Part shown: positions 1 through 6,324 of the stretch, piece after piece
Position numbering within the stretch: the stretch's first letter is position 1
How the letters are laid out: every line of letters starts with the position of its first letter
From: Pedobacter sp. UBA2067
GTDB lineage: Bacteria; Bacteroidota; Bacteroidia; Sphingobacteriales; Sphingobacteriaceae
Assembly (NCBI GenBank): GCA_002333205.1
Contig: DDAD01000048.1
Location: 2,217 to 9,305 of the forward strand
Direction: 5' to 3'
DNA length: 7,089 bases
Position numbers and translations under genes: made by a program
Notes under the pieces: model-generated
The model's database searches: none
Told to the model about the DNA's origin: nothing
Seen by the model: the letters and a program-made list of their open reading frames with translations, nothing else

Positions 1-178
1 TTTCCTGATTGAAAAAGTATTTGGTTTCTGCCCGCTGCCCTAATATCAGCGACAATGCGCCCAGCATGATGGACTTACCAGCACCGGTTTCTCCGGTTAC
101 AATGTTCAAACCTTTCTCCAGCTCAAGTTCAACACTATCAATTAATGCGTAATTACGTATAGAAAGTTTTTGTAGCAT
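1..178 (-). CDS. recN: DNA repair protein RecN, N-terminal part (runs off the left edge)
   Basis: RecN is an SMC-like ATPase that acts early in recombinational repair of double-strand breaks in the cytoplasm. Only the first 59 codons are in the window. They start at the ATG complementary to 176-178 and read MLQKLSIRNYALIDSVELE, the usual opening of RecN, followed by a Walker A motif GETGAGKS at residues 29-36 and then LGALSLILGQRAE. The rest of the ATPase head, the coiled coil and the Walker B half lie outside the window. The gene follows the blaR1-like gene on the same strand but is separated from it by a strong terminator, so it probably has its own promoter in about 179-235. I see only a weak candidate there (TAAGTTTT at 207-200 on the minus strand, with a TTG 23 bases upstream). 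The identification is firm; the full length cannot be judged. Confidence 0.95.
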   Translation of the reverse strand, partial: MLQKLSIRNYALIDSVELELEKGLNIVTGETGAGKSIMLGALSLILGQRAETKYFFNQE

Positions 179-236
179 ATTTCATTTGCTAAATTAATGA
201 AAACTTAGCCTCGCATGTTTATTTTCTTTACAACAA

Positions 237-264
237 AAAAAGGCAGGTAAAGATCTGCCTTTTT
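237..264 (-). terminator. Rho-independent terminator after the blaI-blaR1 pair
   Basis: A perfect 10-bp inverted repeat, AAAAAGGCAG (237-246) and CTGCCTTTTT (255-264), encloses an 8-base loop. On the minus strand the hairpin is followed by a run of T, as expected for an intrinsic terminator, and it lies about 40 bases after the blaR1-like stop codon and before recN. The A and T runs on both sides make it potentially bidirectional. It should insulate recN from the regulated blaIR transcript. Confidence 0.85.
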
Positions 265-300
265 CAACTATCGTGCTTTTACAATAGAGATACGCTCCAA

Positions 301-2103
301 TCAGGACTTTCTTTTTTCCTGTTTCTTTTTCAGCTTCTCCACCTTCTCTTCAAATTCCTTTTTCAATTTCTTGTACTCTTCTGAGTTGCGAAGTGCTATA
401 GACTCATTTACATCTGTATCAAAATTGAAGTTCAGATTTAAGTTTTTGAGCTGATTTTCAACCTCTGGGCTGATCATCATTTTTTGCATTTCCTTGGTGT
501 TTTCGCGCAACTCCTCATTCAACCGCTTCATCTCTTCCTGGTGTTCAGGACTGTTCATCTTCAAACGCATCTCTTCAGCATGCTTTTTCATCTTTTCTGT
601 AAGTGCCTTGCGCTTTTGTATGGCTTCAGGCGAATTGAATTCTTTGGTGAATAGCTCACCACGCTTCTGCATCTCTATACCAAGTTTTTCCCACTTTGCG
701 GGCTCTTCTGGTGAATTAAAACGTTTAGCAAATGCTTCGCCCTTCTTCTTCATTTCCAGGCCTAATTTCTCCCATTTGGCTTTTTCCTCTGGCGAATCAA
801 AATGCTTGCGTATTGCTTCGGCGTTTCTTCGCAAAGCGATTACATTTGCAGAGTCAAGTGGATAGCCATCAGATTTAAACATATAGACGTGTGCTGGTTC
901 TTTCCGCCGAAGACTGTCCGGTAGCTCGCTAACCGCATTGTATTCCTTTTTATTACCTTTCTCATCTACGGTAATGATTTTTACTTGCTTTTTCTTTTTG
1001 GGTGGCGTATCAATCGGCAGTTCTATTTTGCCCCTAGCCTCAACATGCTCTAATGTAAAATGTCTTACCACATCTGCTGCTGCGGTTTTCACAATTTCTT
1101 TTTCTTTAGGCGGACTAACCCAAGCTAGTGAAATGATTGTTCCCAAGGTGAGGGAGATCGCAAAGATGCGCTGCTTTGCGCTCATGTAGGTCGTCTTCAT
1201 ATCGGTGATTCGTTTAATTCTATGGTATAAATGCTGACTGTTTCCACTTGCAGCAAGTGAAAGTGCCGGTGTGTCTTTATCTTTTAGTATTTCGATTTTT
1301 AGCAAAGCATGTGCATAGGTAAGGGGAGTGCCGGTAAATTTCACAACGAGATCGTCACAATCATGTTCCCGCTCTATGCGGATGAACCTGGCGCTGAGCC
1401 ATACAAAAGGATTAAAGAACAAGACGGTTTCAATGGCAGTCTTAATCAAATTCAGCAGGAAATCATTGCGTCGCACATGCGAGAGCTCATGAATAAGGAT
1501 GGCTTCAACTTGCTGGAGGTCCAGTTGCGTAGCCATACTTACCGGGAATAAGATAATGGGTTTAAAAAATCCAATCACCAAAGGCACATTTACTTTATCT
1601 GATAGCTTGAAAAGCACTGTTTTTCTGATTTTCAATCTGTAGAGTACCTGTTGAAAACGTTCCTGCCAAACCGGCGGAACGCATTTATGCGCAGCTTGCT
1701 TTACCTGCTCAAGTTTGCGGTAGCTGTAAACCAGGATGATGATCTGAACCACTAAACCAACAGCGTACAGTGCAACCAAATACGGAAAGTAGTGTTCAGC
1801 TAAAGGTACAATGCCAGCCGCTTCGTTGGTTAAAGGCAAGCTGCCGCTCATCGCGATCTGTTCGTTTAGTGTTAATGTAAGTCCGGCAGCCGGTACTTTA
1901 AGGATCGAAGCAAATGTTAACAGGAAGCTCCCAAACATCAGGCATATTGCGCCAAATGCAAGATTATGTTTTAGCCTTGCCGTAAGTCGGGGAACAGTCA
2001 TCAGGGCTAAAAACAATAGTCCGTAGATTATAGCGCCTTGCCAAAGCGAATGGAAAATACTCCATCCAAATGCGCTGATGATTGTGTTAAATAGTGCTTC
2101 CAT
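301..2103 (-). CDS. BlaR1/MecR1-like M56 family membrane metallopeptidase with a C-terminal 27-residue repeat domain
   Basis: This 600-residue membrane protein is the likely sensor/protease partner of the adjacent BlaI-type repressor. In the known BlaR1/MecR1 systems the zinc protease is activated by a signal and leads to repressor cleavage. Visible here are hydrophobic segments at about 16-36, 47-67 and 105-127, the zinc motif HELSH at 205-209 followed by VRRNDF, a probable third zinc ligand in REHDCDD (about E246), and a last membrane segment at about 313-329. The classical BlaR1 penicillin-binding sensor, with its STxK and KTG motifs, is absent. The C-terminus instead carries a lysine-rich linker (about 367-390) and five 27-residue repeats with an invariant SPE (residues 435-569), followed by a very charged, probably helical tail. 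The gene starts 4 bases after the blaI-type stop, so the two are co-transcribed. The M56 family call is firm; the signal is unknown and the C-terminal domain is unassigned. Confidence 0.9.
   Translation of the reverse strand: MEALFNTIISAFGWSIFHSLWQGAIIYGLLFLALMTVPRLTARLKHNLAFGAICLMFGSFLLTFASILKVPAAGLTLTLNEQIAMSGSLPLTNEAAGIVPLAEHYFPYLVALYAVGLVVQIIILVYSYRKLEQVKQAAHKCVPPVWQERFQQVLYRLKIRKTVLFKLSDKVNVPLVIGFFKPIILFPVSMATQLDLQQVEAILIHELSHVRRNDFLLNLIKTAIETVLFFNPFVWLSARFIRIEREHDCDDLVVKFTGTPLTYAHALLKIEILKDKDTPALSLAASGNSQHLYHRIKRITDMKTTYMSAKQRIFAISLTLGTIISLAWVSPPKEKEIVKTAAADVVRHFTLEHVEARGKIELPIDTPPKKKKQVKIITVDEKGNKKEYNAVSELPDSLRRKEPAHVYMFKSDGYPLDSANVIALRRNAEAIRKHFDSPEEKAKWEKLGLEMKKKGEAFAKRFNSPEEPAKWEKLGIEMQKRGELFTKEFNSPEAIQKRKALTEKMKKHAEEMRLKMNSPEHQEEMKRLNEELRENTKEMQKMMISPEVENQLKNLNLNFNFDTDVNESIALRNSEEYKKLKKEFEEKVEKLKKKQEKRKS
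397..801 (-). repeat. Five tandem 81-bp repeats encoding 27-residue SPE units
   Basis: Within the M56 peptidase gene, residues 435-569 form five consecutive units of exactly 27 residues. Each begins with a hydrophobic residue, then D/N/I and SPE; the SPE serines are at 437, 464, 491, 518 and 545. The first two units agree at 19 of 27 positions and share PAKWEKLG/KAKWEKLG cores; later units are more divergent but keep the Lys/Glu/Met-rich helical pattern. The regular period and heavy charge suggest stacked helices or a coiled coil, probably on the outer side of the inner membrane. An NSEE at residue 573 may be the remnant of a sixth unit. Confidence 0.9.
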
Positions 2104-2107
2104 GATT

Positions 2108-2491
2108 TTATTTATTACTTAGATCGTCGAGGTATTGTTTAATTGCATCCAGCTCCTCCTTGCTCGCCTTGTGGTTTCCTAAAGCCTGCATTACCATACG
2201 ACTTGCAGATCCATTGAAAACATTATTGATCATCCGGCTCACCAGGTGTTGCTGCGTGCGCTGTTGATTCACAAGCGCTTTATAAATATGTGTTTTGGAA
2301 CTCGTGTCGCGTGCAACAAGTCCTTTCTCGTGCATGATCTGCATCAGCTTCAAAGTGGTTGTATAACCAGCCTCTCTATTCTGTGTCAAAACTTCGTGTA
2401 CATCGCGTACGGTGCAGCGCTTCTTCTCCCACAATATCTGCAGGATCTCTAACTCACTTTCCGTTGGTTTAATCTCTATCTCCGTTGTCAT
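2108..2491 (-). CDS. BlaI/MecI/CopY family transcriptional repressor
   Basis: A 127-residue winged-helix repressor of the BlaI/MecI family, acting as a DNA-binding dimer in the cytoplasm. The N-terminus has the family pattern (PTESELEILQILWEKK, then CTVRDVHEVL and a recognition-helix region GYTTTLKLMQIMHEKGLV), followed by a wing around 61-71 and a C-terminal dimerisation part, NGSASRMVMQALG...LDDLSNK. Length and layout match the family (about 120-130 residues). The gene precedes the M56 peptidase gene by 4 bases, the classic repressor-sensor pairing. Two perfect inverted repeats just upstream, overlapping a predicted promoter, point to autorepression. Aligning by eye with Staphylococcus aureus BlaI, the Asn-Phe bond cleaved there falls at Gln102-Ala103 here, so the cleavage site may differ. 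The target genes other than its own operon are not visible. Confidence 0.92.
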   Translation of the reverse strand: MTTEIEIKPTESELEILQILWEKKRCTVRDVHEVLTQNREAGYTTTLKLMQIMHEKGLVARDTSSKTHIYKALVNQQRTQQHLVSRMINNVFNGSASRMVMQALGNHKASKEELDAIKQYLDDLSNK

Positions 2492-2496
2492 CTTCT

Positions 2497-2516
2497 TATA
2501 CGAATTGTTTCGTATA
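2497..2516. promoter_or_regulatory. Proximal BlaI-type operator
   Basis: A perfect inverted repeat, TATACGAA-ttgt-TTCGTATA, lies 5 bases upstream of the blaI-type start codon. Its core half-site TACGAA is the same as in the second palindrome at 2523-2538, with centres 24 bp apart. It would cover the predicted transcription start. Assignment to the adjacent repressor is inference from position and symmetry. Confidence 0.75.
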
Positions 2517-2547
2517 TAAATCTACGAATGTATTCGTACAATGCAAA
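2517..2547 (-). promoter_or_regulatory. Predicted Bacteroidota-type promoter of the blaI-blaR1 operon
   Basis: On the minus strand, TTTG (2547-2544) is followed after exactly 19 bases by TAGATTTA (2524-2517). This is one base off the Bacteroidota -7 consensus TAnnTTTG, with the expected -33 TTTG. It predicts transcription starting near 2511 and a leader of about 20 bases. The two operators flank and overlap the -7 box. The spacing is identical to that of the bamD promoter in this window. Confidence 0.6.
2523..2538. promoter_or_regulatory. Distal BlaI-type operator
   Basis: A perfect inverted repeat, TACGAA-tgta-TTCGTA, identical in half-site and 4-base spacer length to the core of the proximal palindrome. 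It occupies the spacer between the predicted -33 and -7 elements of the blaI promoter and overlaps the edge of the -7 box, a position suited to block RNA polymerase. Confidence 0.75.
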
Positions 2548-2615
2548 TTATTTGTGAAAATATTTGAGGTCAGTGTTTTAAGTCGTATGTGCCTGTACAA
2601 GCCTGCCGGGAATGC

Positions 2616-2640
2616 GGTTGGATGGGTAAGGTTGGATGGG
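2616..2640. repeat. Short tandem direct repeat between blaI and the DUF4835 gene
   Basis: The 11-base sequence GGTTGGATGGG occurs at 2616-2626 and again at 2630-2640, separated by TAA, giving a 14-base period. It lies just after the end of the DUF4835 gene in the 118-base gap before the blaI promoter. No hairpin followed by a T run is visible in this gap, so how the housekeeping operon terminates is unclear. Confidence 0.6.
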
Positions 2641-2663
2641 CAGTTATGATGTAAACCGCTGGA

Positions 2664-3554
2664 TTATTTCACAGCCTCATATTTCCCTGCATTGGCAGGA
2701 TCTATTCGCGCCAGCAGGTCAAGTGCGCTACGTTTTTGGGCTGCATTCAGGCCGGAGAAAATATTGGCAAATTCATCCGACTTCCCCGAAAAGAAGATGT
2801 TAGGGAAATAGGCCCCAAGTCGTTGCTTGTCTAAGCCACTTAGGTCTGTAAGGCTCTTGTAGAGATTTCGCGCTGCCGTATTCTGATCTTGTGCCAGGCG
2901 GTCCAGACCTTGCAAATGGTAGCTGTATATGAATTCCCGGAGTGGCAGGTAATTGTTGTTCAACAAATTCTCATTAAGCCAGTACCGGTTTCGTAAGCCA
3001 TCTGCAGCTTTCCAGCCGGCATTGCCAGAAGTCTGTGCAACATTCATCACCTGCTGCGCTCTGGCAAAGCTCGGTGTACCAGCCAGCGCTGAAAAACTAT
3101 CCTTATCAAGCCCAACAATGGTAAAGGCGTAAAAGGCTAACGTTGAACTTAGGTTGTTCAGGAATGTCTGCTCCGAGAAATCGAGTGGCTGACCTTCTGT
3201 GTACGTGAAGTTGAAGTCCCGGTCGCTTAAGTTCAGCATCGTGCTGTTGTAGCTGCTGCCGAATACCGGGCGTGACGACTGTATCTGGGCCTCTGCCTGG
3301 TATCCGGAATTACCATCCCACGCTGTAATGGTGATCACGAAATTACATTCAATACGTTCTTGAGGCAGGTAGGTCTCTGTACTCCATCTATTATTGTTCA
3401 GGAAGCTGCGCATCGCATCCTGCAGCATTTGCAACGTTGCAGGGTTTAAGTTGGAAACCGTTGGCGCGAGCAGTTGTACTCTTGCATTTAACTCCTGTGC
3501 ATACGCCTGGTTCAAAAAGCAACACAGCAAGATCAGCAACAGGGTTCGTTTCAT
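2664..3554 (-). CDS. porD: DUF4835 family protein, PorD-like type IX secretion-associated protein
   Basis: A 296-residue exported protein. The first 19 residues form a signal peptide (MKRTLLLILLCCFLNQAYA, cleavage before QE), and the mature protein opens with ELNARVQLLAPTV and a segment LQDAMRSFLNNNRWS, the pattern I recognise from DUF4835 proteins. The aromatic, Asn-rich middle (NFTYTEGQPLDFSEQTFLNNLSSTLAFYAFTIVGLD) also fits. In Bacteroidota, members are annotated PorD and associated with the type IX secretion system or gliding; the biochemical role is not established, so the symbol is tentative. The gene begins one base after the coaBC stop codon, so it is co-transcribed with it. Family assignment is fairly firm; function is inference from family naming. 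Confidence 0.8.
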   Translation of the reverse strand: MKRTLLLILLCCFLNQAYAQELNARVQLLAPTVSNLNPATLQMLQDAMRSFLNNNRWSTETYLPQERIECNFVITITAWDGNSGYQAEAQIQSSRPVFGSSYNSTMLNLSDRDFNFTYTEGQPLDFSEQTFLNNLSSTLAFYAFTIVGLDKDSFSALAGTPSFARAQQVMNVAQTSGNAGWKAADGLRNRYWLNENLLNNNYLPLREFIYSYHLQGLDRLAQDQNTAARNLYKSLTDLSGLDKQRLGAYFPNIFFSGKSDEFANIFSGLNAAQKRSALDLLARIDPANAGKYEAVK

Positions 3555-3555
3555 A

Positions 3556-4749
3556 TTACAACAAGCTAATGATCTCCTGGCAGATATCGGCAGCGACAGC
3601 AGTTTTAGATTTCATTTCAAATACTTTCTGCTCTAGCGCTTTATTAATGATAGTCACTTTATTGGTGTCAACACCGAATCCTGCTCCGGCATCCCGCAGT
3701 GAATTTAGAACGATCAGATCCAGGTTTTTACGCCTTAGTTTCTCCTTCGCATGTTCCTGTTCGTTGGTGGTTTCCAATGCGAAACCAACAAGTATCTGAT
3801 TCGGGGTTTTTAATCTTCCCAGATTAGCAAGGATGTCTGCCGTTTTCTTCAGCGTGATGCTGAAAGTTTCGTCGTGTTTTTTGATCTTCTCCCGGGCAAC
3901 CTCAACAGGTGTATAATCTGCGACAGCTGCACTCATGACAATTATGGCGGCAGACTTATACTGCGCGAGGCAAGCCTCATACATTTCAGCCGCAGTGCGA
4001 ACATCGATCCGCTTTATGCCAGCATCAGCCTGTTGTGCAGTAGGACCGCTGATCAGGGTTACTTCAGCACCCAAGGATTGAAAGGCATGTGCAATTGCAA
4101 AGCCCATTTTCCCTGAAGAGTGATTTCCTATAAAACGTACCGGATCAATTGCTTCATAAGTAGGACCGGCCGTAACCAGTACTTTCCTGCCAAGCAGGGG
4201 CAAGCCTTGAGCAATATGGCTGATTAGGAAATCCATGATCTCCTCTGGCTCGGCCAGACGACCTTCGCCAACGAGTCCGCTGGCAAGTTCGCCGCTTCCA
4301 GGAGCGATCATCAGATTACCGAAATCTAAAAGCTTGCGGATATTTTCCTGTGTACTTTCATGCTTCCACATATCCAGATCCATGGCAGGGGCAAAGAGCA
4401 CCTCGCATTTCGCTGATAAATAAACTGCGGATAGGAGATTATCACAGATGCCGTTGGCCATTTTAGATAGCGTGTTGGCACTTGCAGGTGCAATCAATAG
4501 GTAGTCTGCCCATAGTGCAAGTTCCACATGGTTGCTCCATACGCCGGTTTCTTCTTCGTAGTACTTGGTATAAACCGGATTTTTAGAAAGGGTAGCGAGG
4601 GTTAGCGGCGTAATAAAAGCTGCCGCATTTGAAGTGAGAATAACCTTGACGTTTGCACCCGCTTTTACAAGCAATCTGACCAGGGAGGCCGATTTATAGG
4701 CTGCGATGCTGCCGCAAACGCCAAGGAGAATGTTTTTATTTTTTAGCAT
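3556..4749 (-). CDS. coaBC: Bifunctional phosphopantothenoylcysteine decarboxylase / phosphopantothenate-cysteine ligase
   Basis: CoaBC performs two consecutive cytoplasmic steps of coenzyme A synthesis: CTP-dependent joining of phosphopantothenate to cysteine, then FMN-dependent decarboxylation to phosphopantetheine. The CoaC half (about 1-180) shows GSIAAYK (13-19), the catalytic-type His74 in SNHVELALW, PASANT (88-93), PAMDLDMW (121-128) and GELASG (153-158). The CoaB half shows LVTAGPTYEAIDPVRF (191-206), NHSSGKMG (209-216), SAAVADY, EKIKK and VGFALETTNEQ. The length of 397 residues is normal. I chose the ATG complementary to 4747-4749, giving MLKNKNILLGVCGS as in homologues; an in-frame ATG at 4773 would add an unlikely MHLQLQYS. 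Compared with E. coli Dfp, the Asn of PAMN is Asp and the active-site Cys158 is Ser, substitutions I believe are usual in this phylum. The gene lies 31 bases after the rpoZ-like gene, and that gap holds a small inverted repeat (ATTGCA/TGCAAT). Confidence 0.96.
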   Translation of the reverse strand: MLKNKNILLGVCGSIAAYKSASLVRLLVKAGANVKVILTSNAAAFITPLTLATLSKNPVYTKYYEEETGVWSNHVELALWADYLLIAPASANTLSKMANGICDNLLSAVYLSAKCEVLFAPAMDLDMWKHESTQENIRKLLDFGNLMIAPGSGELASGLVGEGRLAEPEEIMDFLISHIAQGLPLLGRKVLVTAGPTYEAIDPVRFIGNHSSGKMGFAIAHAFQSLGAEVTLISGPTAQQADAGIKRIDVRTAAEMYEACLAQYKSAAIIVMSAAVADYTPVEVAREKIKKHDETFSITLKKTADILANLGRLKTPNQILVGFALETTNEQEHAKEKLRRKNLDLIVLNSLRDAGAGFGVDTNKVTIINKALEQKVFEMKSKTAVAADICQEIISLL

Positions 4750-4780
4750 GGAATATTGCAATTGGAGATGCAATGCTTAA

Positions 4781-5116
4781 CTATGCCTTGTTGTTTTCTT
4801 CTTTTGCAGGGTTTCTGTGGTAAACCTTATCGTTAAGGAACTCATCAATAGCAATCAACGAAGGCTTAGGCATACGCTCGTAGTGTTTGCTGATTTCAAT
4901 TTGTTCTCTGTTCTCAAAAATCTCCTCCAGGTTATCATTTGAAGACGCAAATTCTGCCAGTTTACCGTGTAGCTCTTCTTTGATGTTGTTTGAAATCTGA
5001 TTTGCCCGCTTTGCGATGATCACTAAAGACTCATAGATGTTCTCTGTCTTTTGATCTAAATCATTAACATTTCTGGTAACGGTTGTATTTGGTACAGTGG
5101 GTTTGTTCGTATTCAT
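4781..5116 (-). CDS. rpoZ: RNA polymerase omega/Rpb6-like subunit
   Basis: A 111-residue protein matching the Bacteroidota RpoZ-like family, which stabilises the beta' subunit of RNA polymerase. The core ENIYESLVIIAKRANQIS (about 26-43) corresponds to the conserved helix of omega/Rpb6, followed by KEELHGKLAEF and the phylum-typical tail EIFENREQIEISKHYERMPKPSLIAIDEFL. The start codon overlaps the bamD stop in a TAATG junction, so the two are translationally coupled. The polar N-terminus before residue 20 is probably disordered. The family is clear from the whole pattern, although such proteins are often listed only as hypothetical or omega. Confidence 0.85.
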   Translation of the reverse strand: MNTNKPTVPNTTVTRNVNDLDQKTENIYESLVIIAKRANQISNNIKEELHGKLAEFASSNDNLEEIFENREQIEISKHYERMPKPSLIAIDEFLNDKVYHRNPAKEENNKA

Positions 5117-6045
5117 TATGTTGTTGGGGTTTTAATCGTGTTTTTAGTACTATCTCTTTTCGCTTCTTTTTCAAGCGTTTGTTTATACTTTTCGTTCTGT
5201 TTTGCAACTTCAGCCAGAATACGCTTCGCATTTTCAATGCCAGCTTCACTCTCCGCCTTTAAATCGTTTACCTCTTTAAGGTATTTGCTTTCCGGATGAG
5301 ACTGGACAAATTCATCAGCAAATTGGATCGCCTCATTGTAGCGTTCTTCCTGACGGGTTTCAAAGCTGTTTTTCGCATATAGATATTGCGATTTAACAGT
5401 TAATAGATCCATTTCCTCTGCATACTTGATGTCTGGAAAATCAACCTGAGCAGTTTGTAATGCCACTACTGCAGCTTTATAACTCGTTACATCATAACCA
5501 CCTAGATCATAGTAAAGCTTGGCGTTAGCGTAAGCTTTATCTTCCAATTTACCGCGCAAATCGTTTATGTACTGTGTGGCCTGTGCTACACGCTCACTTT
5601 TAGGATATAAGTTGATAAACAGCTGCATTGCATCAATAGCTTTGTACGTGTTGTCCTGGTCTAATGTAGAATTCGGAGATTCCAGATAGAAGCAGTAAGC
5701 ATACATGTAGCGACATTCTTCCGCGTTTTTACTGGTTGGATAGATGTCTGCGAAATTCTTGAATTGAAAACGTGCAGTGGTATAATCGCCTAAACGGTAC
5801 AGGGTATAGGCATAATAGTAGTTTAAGTCCTCCGCTTCAGCCCGTCCCCGGTACTTTTGAGTTAGGTCCTCAAATAAAATTAATGCTTTGGAGTAGTTCT
5901 TATTGTTATATAGTCTAACAGCCTCTTGATATTTCTTAGCTACGTCGTTGCTAAGCCTGATTTTTTCAAACTGACTTTTACATCCGGCAACAGTTAAAGT
6001 CAAGATTGTTAGTAGTAATAATGTTAAGTGTTTAATTTTAAACAT
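5116..6045 (-). CDS. bamD: Outer-membrane assembly lipoprotein BamD
   Basis: BamD is a lipoprotein on the periplasmic face of the outer membrane that works with BamA to insert beta-barrel proteins. The first 21 residues are a lipoprotein signal ending in the lipobox VAGC, with lipidated Cys22. The mature protein has TPR-like helical repeats, seen as KKYQEAVRLYNNKNYSKALILFEDL, YYYAYTLYRLGDYTTARFQF, then FADIYPTSKNAEECRYMYAYCFY and FINLYPKSERVAQAT. The FxxxYPxS pattern is characteristic of BamD/YfiO. At 309 residues it is longer than E. coli BamD (about 245) because of a Lys/Glu-rich tail from about 270, probably a helix. It is the first gene of the operon, and its stop overlaps the next start. 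The promoter ends only 4 bases before the ATG, and no later Met could keep the signal peptide, so the mRNA is probably leaderless. Confidence 0.92.
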   Translation of the reverse strand: MFKIKHLTLLLLTILTLTVAGCKSQFEKIRLSNDVAKKYQEAVRLYNNKNYSKALILFEDLTQKYRGRAEAEDLNYYYAYTLYRLGDYTTARFQFKNFADIYPTSKNAEECRYMYAYCFYLESPNSTLDQDNTYKAIDAMQLFINLYPKSERVAQATQYINDLRGKLEDKAYANAKLYYDLGGYDVTSYKAAVVALQTAQVDFPDIKYAEEMDLLTVKSQYLYAKNSFETRQEERYNEAIQFADEFVQSHPESKYLKEVNDLKAESEAGIENAKRILAEVAKQNEKYKQTLEKEAKRDSTKNTIKTPTT

Positions 6046-6049
6046 TCTG

Positions 6050-6079
6050 CAAAGATAAGTAATAATACGACAACGTCAA
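6050..6079 (-). promoter_or_regulatory. Bacteroidota-type promoter of the bamD operon
   Basis: On the minus strand, TTG (6079-6077), a 19-base spacer and TATCTTTG (6057-6050) match the TTG-N19-TAnnTTTG consensus of the Bacteroidota primary sigma factor. TATCTTTG is the only full TAnnTTTG match I find on either strand of 6046-7089. The -7 box ends 4 bases before the bamD ATG, so transcription should start at or next to the A of the start codon. Confidence 0.75.
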
Positions 6080-6324
6080 TTAAAAATAATAGTCCGCTAA
6101 GCTATCGAAAGGCATTCATCCTTTCAAGTCATTAACATTTTTTAACACAAATAAATGCTGGTTTATTGTGCGTTGTGATTGATTGGCATTTAGGCGCAAT
6201 ATGGCACCTGAGGGCATCCTTAGCTCCGGGAATTCATTTTGTCTGGATATGTATCGTGCTTTGATCGTACGACTCGCGAATTGTTTCATAATGGGGTTTA
6301 TACTAGGCCTGTTCAAACAGAGAG

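Noticed and set aside
494..865. Plus-strand frame of 123 codons opposite the M56 peptidase
   Set aside because: It is the antisense of the repeat domain; its own apparent repeats merely mirror the 81-bp repeats on the coding strand.
3437..3799. Plus-strand frame of 120 codons across the coaBC/DUF4835 junction
   Set aside because: Antisense of two well-identified genes, with no protein-like features.
5106..5111. TTCGTA half-site near the bamD/rpoZ junction
   Set aside because: Single half-site without a partner at the right spacing, inside coding sequence.
6277..6287. CGAATTGTTTC, identical to 11 bases of the proximal blaI operator
   Set aside because: The outer half-sites do not match (GCGAA and TTCAT instead of ACGAA and TTCGT), so the symmetry is weak; most likely coincidence.
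6116..6289. Minus-strand frame of 57 codons from an ATG (extendable upstream with a TTG) just before the bamD promoter
   Set aside because: No recognisable motif, no promoter-like box or ribosome site before it, and a composition that looks like chance; it could only be rescued by conservation in relatives.
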